Below are positions 33,161-41,955 of a stretch of 64,000 nucleotides of DNA, in pieces. The position numbers were made by a program, and so were the translations under genes. A model generated the notes under the pieces. The model was given only the letters and a program-made list of their open reading frames with translations, did no database searches and was not told the origin of the DNA. Origin of the DNA: Novosphingobium sp. KA1 (GTDB lineage Bacteria; Pseudomonadota; Alphaproteobacteria; Sphingomonadales; Sphingomonadaceae); the NCBI RefSeq assembly GCF_017309955.1, contig NZ_CP021248.1, positions 868,001-932,000 of the forward strand, read 5' to 3'. The first letter of the stretch is position 1, and every line of letters begins with the position of its first letter.

Positions 33161-34342
33161 GATATCGGCGATAAGGTCGCCGGCATCTTCCAGCCCGATG
33201 GAGAAGCGCACGCCGTAGACGTCGGCGGGATTTTCCGCTTCCGGCGGCCAGGGCATGATGGAGCGATAGCCAGCCGGTGCGATGGGGATGCACAGGCTTT
33301 CGAAGCCGCCCCATGAATAGCCGATCCCGAACAGCTTCAGCGCATCGACGAAGCGGTTGCGACGGGCCATCGTCACGTCCTTGAACACCACGCTCATCAG
33401 CCCGCTGCCGCCGGTGAAATCGCGCCGCCACAGGTCATGCCCGGGGGCGCCCGGCAGCATCGGGCAGAGCACTTGCGCGACTTCGGGGCGCTGGGACAGG
33501 AACTGGGCGATCTTCAGGGCGGTCTCGGTGCCTTGCTTGAGGCGCACGCCCAGCGTGCGCAGGCCGCGCAGTGCCAGCGCGGCATCGTCGGGAGAGACGA
33601 TATTGCCGAGTTGCTGGGCGCGTTCACGCAGCTTGCCGTAGAGTTCCGCCCCGGCGCTGGCCGAGCCCATCATCAGGTCCGAATGGCCGCCGACATGCTT
33701 GGTCAGCGCCATCACCACGACGTCCGCGCCCTTGGTCAGTCCCTGGAAGCCGAGCGGGCTGGCCCAGGTATTGTCGAGTACCGAGAGTGCGCCCTTTTCG
33801 CGGGCGATGCGGGTCAGCGCGGGCACGTCGCAGACTTCCATCGACAGGCTGCCGGGCACTTCCAGCATCACCGCGCGGGTCTTTGTCGTGAAGGCGGCCT
33901 CATAGGCGGAAAGGTCGAGCGGATCGAAGAACCGGGTGGTGACGCCGAAGTCGGTCAGCAGGCCGAGGCCCATCGAACGGGTCGGGTCATAGGCATTGTC
34001 GGTGATGAGCAGTTCGTCGCCGGGGCGCAGCAGGGTGAGCATGACACCGACGATGGCTGCAACACCCGAAGGGTAGATCACCGTGCCTGCCGCGCCGGGT
34101 TCGAGCTGGGTGAGCGCATCGCAGAGCGCCCATTGCGTCGGCGCGCCGCGGCGGCCGTAGAAGAAGCGGCCGTCCTCATTGTGGCGCGGCCCTTCGGCCA
34201 GCGCGGCGGTATTTTCGTAGAGGTGCGTGCTGGCGCGCCAGACCGGGGGATTGACGACCGCGCCGGTCCAGTCCTTGCGGCGCCCGCCGGCAACGAGCTT
34301 GGTTGCGGGGGACAGGTCGCCGATATTTTCGAAATCGCTCAA
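33128..34342 (-). CDS. metC: Cystathionine beta-lyase (Cys/Met metabolism PLP enzyme)
   Basis: The 404-residue protein cleaves cystathionine to homocysteine. It starts with TTG at 34342 with GGAGA eight bases upstream; no ATG offers a better start. Fold type I motifs are RFFYGRRGAPTQWALCDALT (subunit and phosphate-binding Tyr/Arg), SGVAAIVGVMLTLL, VLEVPGSLSMEVCDVP, VLDNTWASPLG (PLP-binding Asp) and VMALTKHVGGHSD with the Schiff-base Lys. Length is normal. A leader hairpin precedes it. Confidence 0.9.
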   Translation of the reverse strand: MSDFENIGDLSPATKLVAGGRRKDWTGAVVNPPVWRASTHLYENTAALAEGPRHNEDGRFFYGRRGAPTQWALCDALTQLEPGAAGTVIYPSGVAAIVGVMLTLLRPGDELLITDNAYDPTRSMGLGLLTDFGVTTRFFDPLDLSAYEAAFTTKTRAVMLEVPGSLSMEVCDVPALTRIAREKGALSVLDNTWASPLGFQGLTKGADVVVMALTKHVGGHSDLMMGSASAGAELYGKLRERAQQLGNIVSPDDAALALRGLRTLGVRLKQGTETALKIAQFLSQRPEVAQVLCPMLPGAPGHDLWRRDFTGGSGLMSVVFKDVTMARRNRFVDALKLFGIGYSWGGFESLCIPIAPAGYRSIMPWPPEAENPADVYGVRFSIGLEDAGDLIADISQALEAMGQG

Positions 34343-34355
34343 GGGAATCTCCGCA

Positions 34356-34376
34356 AAATCCGCCCCTGGCGGATTT
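34356..34376 (-). promoter_or_regulatory. Leader hairpin upstream of metC
   Basis: A perfect 9-bp stem (AAATCCGCC / GGCGGATTT with a 3-base loop) lies 14 bp upstream of the metC start codon, next to the Shine-Dalgarno sequence. It could be an attenuator, part of an RNA switch, or the terminator of an upstream transcript. I could not fit it to the SAM riboswitch classes I know. Confidence 0.4.
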
Positions 34377-34437
34377 CAAATCGCACTCTGGGGAGCGTGA
34401 CCCTAGACGCGGCGATCCGAGCGGTCGAGGGGCTGCG

Positions 34438-35868
34438 TCACTCCGCTGCTTGCGGAACGCCGCCTGCTGGCGCGGGCCCGGCATGGGAGCGGGCGCCGAC
34501 GATCTCGCGGGCTTGGATCGGTGCATGGTCACGCGGGCCGGTGTCGATACGCAGGGGGGCAAGGCCTGCACCTTCGCCGGGTTGGCCGAGCGAGAACACG
34601 CGCCGCTCGATCGACCCGTCGGGCAGAGCGACAAACAGTCGCAGCAGCGGCACGAACAGCGTCGCATTGCCCTGCCGCAACGGGCGGATGGCATTGAGCG
34701 GAAGCTGGATTTCACCGTTCACTTCGCGCGTTTCGCCCGGTGCAAGAGCATCGAAACGGTGGCGGACCGGGATCGAGGCGGGATCGGGGGCGAGTTGCTC
34801 GGCCTGCGAGAGCGAGGCGTGGGCGGAGATCATGTCCGCCGCGATCACCGCGCCTTCGGGAATACCGTCGGCCGGCGCGGTCAGCGCGGCGCGGTAGACC
34901 AGTGTCGCATAGACCAGCGACTGCCGCATCAGCACGGTTTCAAGAGCGATTTCCGGCTTTTCAATGTCCGCGGGAGAGGGCGCGAGGGGAGGCGTGGTGG
35001 TCGCGGCTGGAACCTGTGCAGGGACCAGCAGCGGTGCGAGCAGCGGATTGGCGCGCGGCGGGGCGGCAGGTGTGACGGGCACCGTCGTGGCCGCTTCGGC
35101 CTTGGGCTGAGCGGGCGCGGTGATGACGGGGCCTGTCGGCGCCTTTGTGGCGGGTGCGACCTCCGCTTCGGGTGCCTGGGCAATATCGCCGACTTCGGGT
35201 TCCGGCTCTGGCTCCGGCTCCGGCTCCAGGCCGGCCTCTGTCCAGGCCGTTGCCGGGGTCGCGCGACGGCGCAACAGGGCGAACACGCCGCCCGCTGCCA
35301 GCAGCAGCGCGACCGGGATTGCCAGCCACCATTCCGGCCAGTGGTTTGACGGTGCGGCAGTCGGCTCGGTTTGGGTGGCATCGGCCGCGGCAAGGCTCGG
35401 CGTCGCTGCGAGCGGCGATGCCGAAGGCGCGGGCTGGGCGGCGGGCGCGGTCGGGGCTGGTGTTGGAGCCGGGGCCGGGGCCGGGGCCGGGGTCTCCGGG
35501 CTTATGCCCGCGCGCGGGGCAGGCGCGTCGGTGCGGCGAGGCGCTTCACCGGCGGGCGCGGTTGGTTTTGCGGCGGGCTTCTCCGGTGCCCTGGCCGTCG
35601 GAGTGCCGATCGCCGGGGGCGGCGGCGCAGGCAGCGTGACCTTCGTGCTGGGCGTTTCCTCGGGCGTATTGGCGGGGCGCGTGACGACCGGATTTTGCGA
35701 ATCGACCGGGCCGGCAGGGCGCGCCGGGGCCTGCGTGGAATCGGCGCCGGGCTGAAGGCTCCATGTCGCCTGTGCCAGTGCGGGCGTCGTGCCCGCGACG
35801 AGAAGGACGCCCGCCAGCGCCGCCGTTGTAGAAAGAGTAGCCGTCCTGATCATCTTGCCCCGCATCAT
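34438..35868 (-). CDS. Secreted/membrane Pro-Ala-rich protein of unknown function
   Basis: The 476-residue protein has a signal peptide (TATLSTTAALAGVLLVAGTT ending ALAQA). Residues about 35-170 are a long Pro/Ala/Thr-rich spacer with PA repeats. A single membrane helix follows (WWLAIPVALLLAAGGVFALL) and then RRR. Next comes a second low-complexity stretch containing five EP repeats, and a folded C-terminal domain from about residue 325 (ETVLMRQSLVYATLVYRAAL, GEIQLPLNAIRPLRQGNATLFVPLLRL). The topology implies a periplasmic Pro-rich arm and a cytoplasmic globular domain, somewhat like polar-landmark or TonB-like scaffolds, but no family is recognised. The ATG at 35868 is preceded by GAAGGG; ATGs at 35865 and 35853 are alternatives. 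Confidence 0.72.
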   Translation of the reverse strand: MMRGKMIRTATLSTTAALAGVLLVAGTTPALAQATWSLQPGADSTQAPARPAGPVDSQNPVVTRPANTPEETPSTKVTLPAPPPPAIGTPTARAPEKPAAKPTAPAGEAPRRTDAPAPRAGISPETPAPAPAPAPTPAPTAPAAQPAPSASPLAATPSLAAADATQTEPTAAPSNHWPEWWLAIPVALLLAAGGVFALLRRRATPATAWTEAGLEPEPEPEPEPEVGDIAQAPEAEVAPATKAPTGPVITAPAQPKAEAATTVPVTPAAPPRANPLLAPLLVPAQVPAATTTPPLAPSPADIEKPEIALETVLMRQSLVYATLVYRAALTAPADGIPEGAVIAADMISAHASLSQAEQLAPDPASIPVRHRFDALAPGETREVNGEIQLPLNAIRPLRQGNATLFVPLLRLFVALPDGSIERRVFSLGQPGEGAGLAPLRIDTGPRDHAPIQAREIVGARSHAGPAPAGGVPQAAE

Positions 35869-36059
35869 CCCTTCAGTGCGGAAGCCTTCGCGCGCTGAAC
35901 CTTGTCTTAATGGAGGTCGCATATAGTCCATCGGCGCGATGAGGCGAGGGGCATCATAGCCGAATTGCGGCCCGGCTAGAAGGGCGCCGATGGCTCGCCA
36001 GCCCCCGGATGGAGCGCCAAGCCTTGAAGGAAGCAGGGCGGGCAATTATCAAGGCGCTC

Positions 36060-36521
36060 ATGACCGACACTTCCATCGCTCCGCTGCATCTCGGCCAGAA
36101 CGTGCCGCTGCCCACCTCGCCCGAGGAGGCCGTGCTCGATTACGTTCCCAATCCGCGCCAGGGCAGCCTCTATCTGGTGCGTTTTGCCGCGCCGGAATTC
36201 ACCTCGCTCTGCCCGGTCACCGGCCAGCCCGATTTTGCGCATCTCGTTATCGATTATGCGCCCGGCGAGACCATCGTCGAATCCAAGAGCCTCAAGCTGT
36301 TCCTCGGCTCGTTCCGCAACCACAACGGGTTCCACGAGGATGTGACGGTCGGCATCGGCCAGCGTCTGTTCGACGAGATGAAGCCGCGCTGGCTGCGCAT
36401 CGGCGGCTACTGGTATCCGCGCGGCGGCATTCCGATCGACGTGTTCTGGCAGTCCGGCACGGCGCCGGAAGGCCTGTGGGTGCCTGATCAGGGCGTGCAG
36501 GGCTACCGCGGCCGGGGCTGA
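36060..36521 (+). CDS. queF: NADPH-dependent 7-cyano-7-deazaguanine reductase (QueF)
   Basis: QueF reduces preQ0 to preQ1 in queuosine synthesis. The product has 153 residues from the ATG at 36060, preceded by AAGG; an upstream in-frame ATG at 36009 seems less likely. It is the short unimodular type. The catalytic Cys is in [16 protein letters not shown], the substrate Glu in the [21 protein letters not shown] motif. No other queuosine genes or preQ1 riboswitch are seen nearby. Confidence 0.95.
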   Translation: MTDTSIAPLHLGQNVPLPTSPEEAVLDYVPNPRQGSLYLVRFAAPEFTSLCPVTGQPDFAHLVIDYAPGETIVESKSLKLFLGSFRNHNGFHEDVTVGIGQRLFDEMKPRWLRIGGYWYPRGGIPIDVFWQSGTAPEGLWVPDQGVQGYRGRG

Positions 36522-36542
36522 GCTTTCCCGATTGCCGATGAA

Positions 36543-36574
36543 ACGGGAGCGCCGGTCTGTTCCGGCGCTCCCGT
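36543..36574. terminator. Hairpin downstream of queF
   Basis: A 13-bp perfect stem (ACGGGAGCGCCGG / CCGGCGCTCCCGT, 36543-36555 and 36562-36574, 6-nt loop) follows the queF stop by 21 bp. There is no T-tract, but stability and position indicate a terminator, possibly shared with the convergent gene at 36670. Confidence 0.65.
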
Positions 36575-36669
36575 ATTCCCCGATCTTTCCCTCCAGACGG
36601 CCTTGCTGGCCGTTTCCCCGGAAGTCCGCGTCGGGCGACGTTGGCCTTGGCTCCTCTCCAAGCCGTACC

Positions 36670-36924
36670 TTAGCGTAGACTGTTGATTTTCGAGAGATCG
36701 ATCGACCTGCTGCCCAGAGCAGCCAATTGCCGCGTGGTCAGGCACTGCGCCTGCACGGTGGGAGCATCCGCCCCCAGTGCCACCTCCGAGCCCAGCGCCT
36801 CTTCCAGCCGCGCGGCGCAGGCGGCACGGGTCGGAAAGGTCTGCACGGGAACGGCGAGGCGCTGGCAGGCAGAGCCGTCGTCGCTGCAGCCGAACAGGGC
36901 AAGGGCGATGAGAGTGGTGCTCAA
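36670..36924 (-). CDS. Small cysteine-containing exported protein
   Basis: The 84-residue product starts with TTG at 36924, supported by AAAGGAGAG upstream. It begins with a hydrophobic segment LIALALFGC that could be a short lipoprotein signal (LFGC as a lipobox), although no basic n-region is present. Cysteines at about 13, 20, 36 and 61 could form disulfides. No family recognised. Confidence that it is real rests on the good ribosome-binding site and reading-frame use. Confidence 0.5.
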   Translation of the reverse strand: MSTTLIALALFGCSDDGSACQRLAVPVQTFPTRAACAARLEEALGSEVALGADAPTVQAQCLTTRQLAALGSRSIDLSKINSLR

Positions 36925-37042
36925 GTCTCTCTCCTTTCATCCCAAAGAACGGCAAAGACGCCGGAAATATCCCGTGAGGGCGCGAAAAAAGAGTCGCCGC
37001 CAGGGCTGGAACCCTCCGCCGTCCCGCGCGTAAGGTTGCTCC

Positions 37043-38608
37043 ATGGACCAGATCAAAGCCAAGCTCATCATTCGTCCCGCCACCGTCGCCGACGCTCCCG
37101 CCATCGCCCGCCTCTCCAGCAAGGTCTACGGCACCGCCGATGCCTTCACCCGCGCGGAGATTCGGGGGCAGGTGATCAATTTCCCCGAAGGCCAGTTCGT
37201 GGCCGAGTACGAGGGCAAGGTGGTTGGGCACTGCGCGACGATGATCGTCACGGCCGATCAGGCCTTCCGTCCGCATACCTGGGAGGAGATCAGCAATGGC
37301 GGTTATGGCCGCCCGCCGGCCGACGATGGCGACGTGCTCTATGGCTTCGAGGTCTGCGTCGATCCCGATTACCGGCGCCTGCGCATCGGCCAGCGTCTCT
37401 ATCGCAAGCGCAAGGAAGTCTGCCAGTATTTCGAGCTCAAGGGCATCGCCTTCGCCGGCCGGATGCCCGGCTATTCCCGCCGCAAGCGCCAGTATCCGAA
37501 CCCGGCGGACTACCTGGAGGCGGTGAAGAACAAGAAGGTCCGTGACGCCGTCATCCAGTTCCAGATGAACGAGGGGTACGAGCCGCGCGGGATCCTGCCG
37601 GACTATATCCCGAACGACAAGGAAAGCGGCGGCAACGCCGTGATCATGTACTGGACCAACCCGCTTGCCCCGCGCGATACCGGCAAGGCCATCCCGGGTT
37701 TCAAGGAACGCGTGCCCTCCAGCGTGCGCGTTGCCACCGTGCAGTTCATGATGCGCAAGATCGAGACGATCGACCAGTTCGAGGAGCAGGTCGAATACTG
37801 GATCGACGTGGCTTCGGATTACGAGAGCGACTTCGTGGTGTTCCCGGAGCTTTTCACGCTGGAACTGCTCTCGATCGAGGAAACCAAGCTGGAACCCGCC
37901 GCCGCCATCGAGAAGATCGCGGACTACACAACGCGTTTCGTGGAATTCATGCAGCGCATGGCGGTCAGCTACAATATCAACGTGATCGGCGGTTCGCACC
38001 CCACCCGTGTGAAGCTGGGCGGGGGCAAGAGCGAGATCCGCAACATCGCCTATACCTTCCTGCGCGACGGCGCGGTGCATGAGACGCAGAAGCTGCACCC
38101 CACTCCGTCCGAGCGCAAGTGGTGGAACATCAAGGGCGGTTACGGCGCCAATGTGATCCCCACCGACTGCGGGCCGATCGGCGTGATGATCTGCTATGAC
38201 AGCGAGTTCCCCGAACTCTCCCGCCACCTCGTCAACCAGGGCGCGCTGATGCTGTTCGTGCCGTTCTGCACCGACGAGCGGCGGGGCTTCCTGCGCGTGC
38301 GCTACTGCTGCCAGGCGCGTGCGGTGGAGAACCAGTGCTACGTCGTCACCTCCGGCGTCGTCGGCAACCTGCCGAACGTGGAGAACATGGACGTCCACTA
38401 CGCCGAAAGCGCGATCCTGACGCCTTCGGACTTCCCCTTCGCGCGGGACGGCGTGGCGGCGGATACGGCGCCCAATACCGAGACGATCGCGATTGCCGAT
38501 CTCAGCCTCGATGCACTGCTGACCGCGCGCCAGTCCGGCGCGGTGCAGAATCTCAAGGACCGCCGGTTCGATCTCTACCGCGTCGAATGGACCCAGCAGC
38601 CGGGCTGA
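37043..38608 (+). CDS. Fusion of GNAT acetyltransferase and carbon-nitrogen hydrolase
   Basis: The 521-residue protein has residues 8-215 as a GNAT N-acetyltransferase (GFEVCVDPDYRRLRIGQRLY contains the acetyl-CoA loop) and residues 225-515 as a nitrilase-superfamily domain. The nitrilase triad is visible: Glu in VVFPELFT (about 268), Lys in QKLHPTPSE (about 350) and Cys in MICYDSEFPEL (about 383). Such two-domain proteins are widespread in proteobacteria. They probably hydrolyse an amide after or before an acetyl transfer, but the substrate is not established. No signal peptide. Confidence 0.9.
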   Translation: MDQIKAKLIIRPATVADAPAIARLSSKVYGTADAFTRAEIRGQVINFPEGQFVAEYEGKVVGHCATMIVTADQAFRPHTWEEISNGGYGRPPADDGDVLYGFEVCVDPDYRRLRIGQRLYRKRKEVCQYFELKGIAFAGRMPGYSRRKRQYPNPADYLEAVKNKKVRDAVIQFQMNEGYEPRGILPDYIPNDKESGGNAVIMYWTNPLAPRDTGKAIPGFKERVPSSVRVATVQFMMRKIETIDQFEEQVEYWIDVASDYESDFVVFPELFTLELLSIEETKLEPAAAIEKIADYTTRFVEFMQRMAVSYNINVIGGSHPTRVKLGGGKSEIRNIAYTFLRDGAVHETQKLHPTPSERKWWNIKGGYGANVIPTDCGPIGVMICYDSEFPELSRHLVNQGALMLFVPFCTDERRGFLRVRYCCQARAVENQCYVVTSGVVGNLPNVENMDVHYAESAILTPSDFPFARDGVAADTAPNTETIAIADLSLDALLTARQSGAVQNLKDRRFDLYRVEWTQQPG

Positions 38609-38621
38609 CGCGGCGCTGGCG

Positions 38622-39917
38622 TCAAAGGGTGCGCTGCAGGGTCGCCAGTACCTTTTCACGCAAGGCGGTAGCCGATGGCAGGCCGTGGCTTTCGAGGTCG
38701 GCGATGCCGTCGATGGCATCCTCGCCGAAGCAATGACCGAGCGGAATGGTGTGTCCAGCGACATGGCGGCCCATCGCGGTGGAAAAGAAGGCATGGACGA
38801 CAGGGAGTTCCGGCGCCTCGGGGTCCTGATCGACGACCATCGCGATCCGGCCGCTGCGCAGCGTGACAAAGGTGCCGATCGGGTAGACGCCCAGCGATTC
38901 CACGAAGCGGGCAACGATCTTCGCGTCGAAGCGCTCCGGCTGGCTCTCCATGTCGCGCAGCACTTGCGCCGGGTCGAGCGGAATTCCGGTGAGCGCGCCG
39001 CCAACCGCGAGGTCGAAATGGTCGCAGATCGCCGCCATGCGCGAAAACAGGTCGAGGTCGCCGCCCGGGACCATGAATTCATTGCCGGTACCGGCAACGG
39101 ATTCGTGGTGACGCGAGACGGCCCGAAGCACTTCGCCCGGCATGTCGCCCGCCGCCTCCAGCAACTGGCGCCCGACGACGGTGTGACGGGCCCACAGTTC
39201 GGCGGGGACCTCGCTGGCGATGCCCATGCCTTCGGAAAATTCGATGTCGAGCTGGCTGACGCCGACGTCGAGCAGGAGCCCGGCCAGTCCGGCGAGGCGG
39301 GATTCTCCGGGCGGCAGGCGCATCTGGCGGGCGAGCGAGACCATCAGCGCGCTGGTCGCCAGCATGTGGCGATAGATAGGTTCGTTTTCCGACTTGCAGC
39401 GCATCAGGCCGGAAAAGGCATAGGGATTTCTCTCTATGGAGGCGTGGATGTCCTCGACTACCGGTGCCACTTCGACCACGCGGGGGGCTTTGCCGAGCCG
39501 GGCTTCGAGGAAGACCCTGGAGATGACCTTGCGCGATTTGCCTGCCACCAGCCGGGCATTGCCGAATTCACGGGTGATCGGAATCGGGCCGGAGCGCAGC
39601 GCAGCACCGTTGGCGACCGGCGATCCGCGTAGCGGAGGCGGAGGCATGACCCGGCGCGGTGCGGGGCGCATGCGGAGCGGTCCGGACGGGGCTGCGGCAA
39701 CGGCCATTTCCGCTTCGGCAGGAGTGTTTACATCGATACCGCGTTCGGTATCGATGATCACGGCGTCGATCTCGCTGGCCCTCACGATGTCCAGCCGCTC
39801 GCGATCGTCCACCACGAAATTGGCGCGCCAGAACGGATGGCGCAGCCAGTTGCCCTGGAACGACTGGATGTACATTCCCATTTCGACTTGCGACGGCAAT
39901 ATGCGCTTGAGAACCAT
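38622..39917 (-). CDS. DUF3391 - degenerate HD-GYP protein
   Basis: The product has 431 residues from the ATG at 39917, chosen because MVLKRILPSQVEMGMYI is the standard DUF3391 N-terminus. The C-terminal half has the HD-GYP helical layout, but the key pairs are changed: LLLDVGVSQL replaces the LLHDIGK motif near residue 213, and HHESVAGTGNEF replaces HHExxDGxGYP near residue 272. Metal binding and phosphodiesterase activity are therefore doubtful. It may act as a binding or protein-interaction module in c-di-GMP signalling with the nearby PilZ and GGDEF-like proteins. Confidence 0.82.
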   Translation of the reverse strand: MVLKRILPSQVEMGMYIQSFQGNWLRHPFWRANFVVDDRERLDIVRASEIDAVIIDTERGIDVNTPAEAEMAVAAAPSGPLRMRPAPRRVMPPPPLRGSPVANGAALRSGPIPITREFGNARLVAGKSRKVISRVFLEARLGKAPRVVEVAPVVEDIHASIERNPYAFSGLMRCKSENEPIYRHMLATSALMVSLARQMRLPPGESRLAGLAGLLLDVGVSQLDIEFSEGMGIASEVPAELWARHTVVGRQLLEAAGDMPGEVLRAVSRHHESVAGTGNEFMVPGGDLDLFSRMAAICDHFDLAVGGALTGIPLDPAQVLRDMESQPERFDAKIVARFVESLGVYPIGTFVTLRSGRIAMVVDQDPEAPELPVVHAFFSTAMGRHVAGHTIPLGHCFGEDAIDGIADLESHGLPSATALREKVLATLQRTL

Positions 39918-40063
39918 TCCAAACCCGCGAGTGGAGGAGCCTACTTCGCGGATAGCGCGAACAAGGCTTTCCCGGCGTTCGCGCAAGGCTCGGTAAGTTC
40001 ACGTATTATAGACGGATTTCTGGTTAACCGGAGTGCAGGGATAGGGGAAATTATCGTTTTTGT

Positions 40064-41716
40064 TCAGTTGGTTCCCAGCCATATGGCGCCATAGGCGGGG
40101 AGATGGTCGTGATCGGCCCCGTTTACCGATAGCACGATCATTCCTGTGGCGGGCTCTGGCAGGTCGATAGGGCTGGCAGAGAGGTTGAACAGGCAGCGCA
40201 CACGCGCGGTCCCGGCATCACGTTCGAACATGAGCAGGTCGCCGTCTGCGGACCAGTCGACCAGCGAGCCATGGCGGAGTGCCGGGATCGCCTTGCGCAA
40301 GGCCAGCAGGTGGCGGGTGAAGTGCAGCAGCGATGCCGGGTCCGCTTCCTGAACGGCCACCGCGCGCGACAGGTTTTCAGCGGACATCGGTAGCCACGGC
40401 GTGCCGGTGGTGAAGGCGCCCTGCGCAGTGTCCTCCCATGGAATCGGCGTGCGGACACCATCGCGTGACAGCGTGAGCGGCCAGTTGGCGATCGCCTCGG
40501 GGTCCTGAAGCTGTTCGTAGGGGATCTCGTCCTGCACGAGGCCGAGTTCCTCGCCCTGATAGACGATCACGTTGCCGCGCAGCGCCGTCAGCAGCGCCAT
40601 TTTCACGCGGGCAAAGGCTGTGCGGTTCTCCGGCGCGCACCAGCGCGAGACGGCGCGAGGGGCGTCGTGGTTCTCGAAAGCCCAGCTTGGCCAGCCGCCA
40701 ACCTCTCCCGGCGCGAGTTCCCAGCGGTCCAGCACATCGACCACGATGCCTGCCGTCAGTGCCGGGGCATAGAGGAAGTCGAAACCATAGGCGCTGTTGA
40801 GCCGGTGATTGCCCGAGGTATAGGCGCGCCGGTCCGCCTGAGGATGGTCGCCGCCGATTTCGGCGACGGTATGGATGGCGGAGAATTCGTCGCAGACCCC
40901 GCGCAGCTTTTCGACCACGGCAACCATGCCCGGGTGCGACTGGCTGTATTTCTTGATCTGGTAGTCGAACGGGCGGGATCGCACGCGGCCATCCTCGGGT
41001 GCGGGCGGATTGTCGCGCAGCTCGGGGTCGTGCATCGCGTGGTTGAGCGCGTCGAGACGGAACCCGTCCACCCCGCGCTCCAGCCAGAACCGGGCGACGT
41101 CCATGATCGCGTCCTGCACATCGAGGTTGTGCATGTTGAGCTGCGGCTGTTCCTTGAGGAAGGTATGCATGTAGTACTGCCGCCGCCGCGCGTCCCAGGT
41201 CCAGGCCGGGCCGCCGAACACCGACTGCCAGTTGTTGGGCGGGGTGCCGTCCTCGTTCGGATCGTGCCAGACGTACCAGTCTGCCTTGGCGTTGTCGCGG
41301 TTCTGGCGGCTTTCCGCGAACCATGCGTGCTGGTCGGAAGTATGCGCGTAGACCTGGTCGATCAGGACTTTAAGGCCCAGTTCGTGGGCGCGCGCGACCA
41401 GCGCGTCGAAATCGGCCATGGTGCCGAAGACCGGGTCGATGCCGCGATAGTCGGCTACATCATAGCCGAAATCGCGCATGGGCGAGGTGAAGAACGGCGA
41501 GATCCAGATCGCGTCGACGCCCAGCGCCGCCACATAGTTCAGCCGGCGGGTGATCCCTGCAAGGTCGCCGACGCCGTCGCCATCGCTGTCCTGAAAGCTG
41601 CGCGGATAGATCTGGTAGATTGCGGCGCCCTGCCACCACGGCCGCGGCGGTGTTTCTTGGGCTGTTGCCGCAGGAACGGTCTCGGGGGAAGCCGCGTCGG
41701 TAGGATCGAGAGTCAT
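40064..41716 (-). CDS. GH13 alpha-glucosidase (oligo-glucosidase type)
   Basis: The 550-residue enzyme starts at the ATG at 41716. The GH13 barrel is complete: IYQIYPRSFQDSDGDGVGDL at the N-terminus, DGFRLDALNH with the nucleophile Asp (about 218), TVAEIGGD with the acid/base Glu (about 285) and FENHDAPR with the third Asp (about 350). The pattern and length match cytoplasmic alpha-1,4-glucosidases acting on short maltooligosaccharides. No signal peptide. Divergent from the glg operon with a 240-bp shared upstream region, so it probably consumes products of glycogen breakdown. Confidence 0.9.
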   Translation of the reverse strand: MTLDPTDAASPETVPAATAQETPPRPWWQGAAIYQIYPRSFQDSDGDGVGDLAGITRRLNYVAALGVDAIWISPFFTSPMRDFGYDVADYRGIDPVFGTMADFDALVARAHELGLKVLIDQVYAHTSDQHAWFAESRQNRDNAKADWYVWHDPNEDGTPPNNWQSVFGGPAWTWDARRRQYYMHTFLKEQPQLNMHNLDVQDAIMDVARFWLERGVDGFRLDALNHAMHDPELRDNPPAPEDGRVRSRPFDYQIKKYSQSHPGMVAVVEKLRGVCDEFSAIHTVAEIGGDHPQADRRAYTSGNHRLNSAYGFDFLYAPALTAGIVVDVLDRWELAPGEVGGWPSWAFENHDAPRAVSRWCAPENRTAFARVKMALLTALRGNVIVYQGEELGLVQDEIPYEQLQDPEAIANWPLTLSRDGVRTPIPWEDTAQGAFTTGTPWLPMSAENLSRAVAVQEADPASLLHFTRHLLALRKAIPALRHGSLVDWSADGDLLMFERDAGTARVRCLFNLSASPIDLPEPATGMIVLSVNGADHDHLPAYGAIWLGTN

Positions 41717-41955
41717 GCGCACCTTTCGCGAAGGCTGGCGGAAGCGTCCGGTATAACAGCCGCGATCTTCGCTGGCGAATTTTTTGCGGCACCGCACAAT
41801 CGCTCTTGCCGCGTCGCGATGCTGTGCTAGCCATGGTGGAGGAAGTCGGGAAGAGATGGGCGCGCACCGGGTTCGGGGCGTCCCGAAGATGACGTAAACC
41901 GCCGTTTCCGCCGACTTTTTTCAGTCCGGCGATCGGCCTGTTCAGGAGTGTGCCC

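Noticed and set aside
34343..34437. SAM-II type riboswitch before metC
   Set aside because: Only one hairpin and a short GATTTG are present; the pseudoknot and A-rich conserved segments could not be placed.
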